This document shows positions 61,965 to 64,000 of a stretch of 64,000 nt of DNA, piece after piece. Location: assembly GCF_021440195.1 (NCBI RefSeq), contig NZ_JAJTSZ010000003.1, forward strand, positions 310,001-374,000. Reading direction: 5' to 3'. Origin of the DNA: Dyadobacter sp. CY356 (GTDB taxonomy: Bacteria; Bacteroidota; Bacteroidia; Cytophagales; Spirosomataceae). Under the pieces are notes generated by a model, which saw only the letters and a program-made list of their open reading frames with translations, was not told the DNA's origin and made no database searches. Made by a program: the position numbers and the translations under genes. Every line of letters begins with the position of its first letter. Positions within the stretch are counted from its first letter, which is position 1.

Positions 61965-62965
61965 TCGTCGAGGGCTTCAATTAATAAATTATTCCTTTCG
62001 GGCGATAGAGTAGCAATCCGGAAATGTTGTTTTGATAAATCTCTGAAATTACTTGCATCACGAATCAGCAGTCCGTGTTTTTCAATCAAAAACTGTTTCA
62101 GTTTTGCTGCATCGTCTTTCTGTGTTTCTGCCAGAAAAAAATGCGTTGCACTTTCATGAATTTTCAATGAAGAATTCTGACTAAGTTTTTGGACAAATCT
62201 TTCTTTTTCTGATAACAAATTCTGTAAGGGAATTTGAATTTGCTGATAATTTTCAAAAATGAATTTACCGGCTTGCAGTGCCATCGTATTCACTGTCCAC
62301 GGTTGTTTTATACTTTTCAAATTAGAAATTAAATCTTCTGAGGCGACAACATAACCCAGACGTAATCCCGGAATGGCATAAGCTTTCGTAAGCGAATGCA
62401 TGATCAGCAGGTTTGGGAAACGGCTTATGACCCGTATCGAAGAGCGGATTTGAAGCGTAAAATCAATGAAAGCTTCATCTACAACAAACAATGTTTGCGG
62501 GTTTTGTTGTATCCAATTTTCGAGCTGAGGAAACGCTTCTCCCGTTGGGTTATTGGGATTGCAGATGAAAACGAGATCAGTTGACAATGCTGGAAATTCC
62601 CGGATTTTGGACCATGGCAAAAATGTTAAATCATGATGAAACAGTTTACATGCATCTTCATATTCAGCAAAGGCGGGCGTAATGATCGTTGTTTTTTTGC
62701 CTGAAAAAGCCTGTGCGATAAGATATATGCTTTCAGTCGTTCCACTGTTTATTAAGATCCGGTCAGATTTTAAGTCATGATGAGCCGCAACTATTTCACA
62801 TAAACTTTCAGCCATCACTTCCGGGTAACGATTAATCGCTGACCATTGCTCAAAAATATATTCTTTCAAACCCAATGGTTCGCCACCATACCATACATTG
62901 GTACTGAAATCTGCAATGATTTTTTTGGAATAGCGATACGAATCGTCTCCGTGGCCTTCTAACAT
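61949..62965 (-). CDS. cobD: CobD-like L-threonine-phosphate decarboxylase / class I-II aminotransferase
   Basis: A 338-residue PLP enzyme. It starts LEGHGDDSYRYSKKIIADFS, typical of CobD/CobC of the B12 pathway (HGD motif and D-F-S-x-N). ILINSGTTESIYLIAQAF, LVFICNPNNPTGEAFPQL, FVVDEAFIDF and the PLP lysine in MHSLTKAYAIPGLRLGYVVA follow. Such proteins give aminopropanol phosphate, the nucleotide-loop linker. Sequence alone cannot exclude histidinol-phosphate aminotransferase activity, but the setting between cbiB and cobQ supports CobD. Confidence 0.9.
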   Translation of the reverse strand: MLEGHGDDSYRYSKKIIADFSTNVWYGGEPLGLKEYIFEQWSAINRYPEVMAESLCEIVAAHHDLKSDRILINSGTTESIYLIAQAFSGKKTTIITPAFAEYEDACKLFHHDLTFLPWSKIREFPALSTDLVFICNPNNPTGEAFPQLENWIQQNPQTLFVVDEAFIDFTLQIRSSIRVISRFPNLLIMHSLTKAYAIPGLRLGYVVASEDLISNLKSIKQPWTVNTMALQAGKFIFENYQQIQIPLQNLLSEKERFVQKLSQNSSLKIHESATHFFLAETQKDDAAKLKQFLIEKHGLLIRDASNFRDLSKQHFRIATLSPERNNLLIEALDEWRNY

Positions 62966-62976
62966 AATATTTCCTT

Positions 62977-64000
62977 TTATTCCAGACTTTTATATATCAT
63001 TTCCATATCCACATGTGCACGGATATGATTTGCCAGCCGGTTGTATTGTAATTCTTTGAATTGCTGATAGTCGAAAGTTTCGGCTGATTTTTCTGTTGAA
63101 AAGTCGGCCAATAAATCTTCAATCACCACCGTATTATCCAGAATCCCATGCAGATAAGTTCCCCAGCAATTTTTGTTTAAGAAAAAACCATCAGATTTTC
63201 CATTTGATAAAACAGTTACAGGGGAATCGAAATCAGAGGTTGTTTCGCCCATATGAATTTCATAGCCGAGACAAACTTCCTGATTTTCTCTATAACTGAA
63301 TTGTTGCTGCAATGTCGTTTTTATTGGTTTTAAAACTGTTTTTACAGGAAGTAATCCAAGTCCGGGCATTGATTCCAGCGAACCTTCCACATGATCGGGA
63401 TCTTCAATCAGTTCGCCCATCATTTGATAACCGCCACAAATTCCGATAACTTTTTTGCCGTTTTTATGCGCTTTGACAATTGCTGCTGCTGCGCCGTTAT
63501 TTTTGATCGTCAATAAATCATCAAGCGTATTTTTGCTTCCCGGAATGATGATGATATCGGCTTTTGCAATTTCATCTGGTTGCGAGGTATAGAATAAATG
63601 TACGCGCGGATCTTTTTCCAAACGGTCAAAATCAGTAAAATTCGATAGTCGTTTCAGTAAAATGACTGCAATATTTATTTTTCCTTCGGTTGTGGTATTG
63701 AATTTATTTTGAAGCGAAACGGAGTCTTCTTCTTCGATGTGAATGTCTTTGAAAAAAGGTAAAACGCCGACGACAGGAACGCCGGTTAACTCTTCCAGCA
63801 TTTTTTTTCCATCTTCAAAAAGTCGTACATCGCCGCGAAATTTATTGACGATAATTCCTTTGATACATTGCCGCTCTTCCGGTGTCAGAAGTGCAATTGT
63901 ACCATAAACACTTCCGAAAATTCCACCCCGGTCAATGTCTCCAATAAGATATGTTGCCGCGCCGGCATGAAGTGCCATCCGCAGGTTTGTGATATCCCGT
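62977..64000 (-). CDS. cobQ: Cobyric acid synthase, N-terminus beyond window
   Basis: About 340 C-terminal residues are visible; the frame stays open to base 64000 upstream of the internal methionine at 63978 (DITNLRMALHAGAATYLIGD). IGDIDRGGIFGSVYGTIALL and GIIVNKFRGDVRLFEDGKKM are diagnostic of CobQ/CbiP. The glutamine amidotransferase half has KKVIGICGGYQMMGELIEDP with the nucleophilic cysteine, and CWGTYLHGILDN with the catalytic histidine. It amidates the b, d, e and g side chains of adenosylcobyrinic diamide. Confidence 0.96.
   Translation of the reverse strand, partial: RDITNLRMALHAGAATYLIGDIDRGGIFGSVYGTIALLTPEERQCIKGIIVNKFRGDVRLFEDGKKMLEELTGVPVVGVLPFFKDIHIEEEDSVSLQNKFNTTTEGKINIAVILLKRLSNFTDFDRLEKDPRVHLFYTSQPDEIAKADIIIIPGSKNTLDDLLTIKNNGAAAAIVKAHKNGKKVIGICGGYQMMGELIEDPDHVEGSLESMPGLGLLPVKTVLKPIKTTLQQQFSYRENQEVCLGYEIHMGETTSDFDSPVTVLSNGKSDGFFLNKNCWGTYLHGILDNTVVIEDLLADFSTEKSAETFDYQQFKELQYNRLANHIRAHVDMEMIYKSLE

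Overview
The window looks like chromosomal DNA of a Bacteroidota bacterium, most likely a Cytophagales member close to Dyadobacter or Spirosoma. That placement is inferred from the protein style, not from a database search. Supporting signs: BlaI plus M56 peptidases with TonB-type and carboxypeptidase-regulatory-like domains; Wza/Wzc export genes with a PHP-type (not low-molecular-weight) tyrosine phosphatase; a YpdA-type bacillithiol reductase; nearly no Shine-Dalgarno sequences; and promoters of the Bacteroidota type. Three promoters (blaI, ompA, tRNA-Asn) show the same TTG-N20-TAnnTTTG spacing.

Layout. 0-0.6 kb: the N-terminal part of a Gfo/Idh/MocA oxidoreductase cut by the window edge. 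0.75-6.6 kb: a blaI-led operon with three tandem M56 peptidase paralogues. 6.7-8.0 kb: two tandem Uma2-like genes. 8.1-12.1 kb: pyk and priA. 12.2-12.7 kb: a ParE/RelE toxin-antitoxin pair. 12.8-14.5 kb: pabB-pabC. 14.5-16.2 kb: ypdA and a VapBC pair whose toxin is broken by a stop codon. 16.3-19.9 kb: a Ycf48/BNR-like secreted protein, a YtxH protein and dnaG.

20.6-38.3 kb: a large surface-polysaccharide locus read entirely on the minus strand. From its promoter-proximal end it runs glf, a Wza-like export lipoprotein, a CpsB-type PHP phosphatase, a Wzc-like tyrosine kinase, a nonulosonic-acid-like cassette (NeuB-like synthase, CMP-sugar synthetase, Gfo/Idh oxidoreductase, SDR), a Wzm/Wzt ABC exporter, five glycosyltransferases and a Wzy/WaaL-type membrane protein. 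It is followed upstream by ompA, tgt, and, in the opposite direction, a GT2 gene with rsmG.

43.5-46.1 kb: a small accessory block beside tRNA-Asn. An unrecognised EVE/PUA-like protein gene sits between two near-identical terminator hairpins, followed by a Panacea-domain (DUF4065) gene overlapping a coiled-coil, two-TM membrane protein. This is the best candidate here for an undescribed toxin-antitoxin or defence system. 46.2-49.5 kb: a tightly packed light/flavin operon (a cryptochrome FAD domain with an unusual domain order, a flavin reductase, and a PhrB-like photolyase lacking the C-terminal iron-sulfur cysteines).

50.5-64 kb: cobalamin genes. They are cobC, cobS, a nitrilase-like amidohydrolase, cobT, cobU, a PduO-type adenosyltransferase, btuD, btuC, btuF under a cobalamin riboswitch, cbiB, a CobD-like aminotransferase, and cobQ running off the right edge. 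No corrin-ring genes are present in the window, so what is seen covers cobyric acid/cobinamide processing, lower-ligand attachment and B12 uptake. This region is littered with palindromic repeats: an alternating GGTGC hairpin array, two copies of a ~110-bp palindrome around cobT, a 17-bp inverted repeat, and an expanded arm inside the riboswitch.
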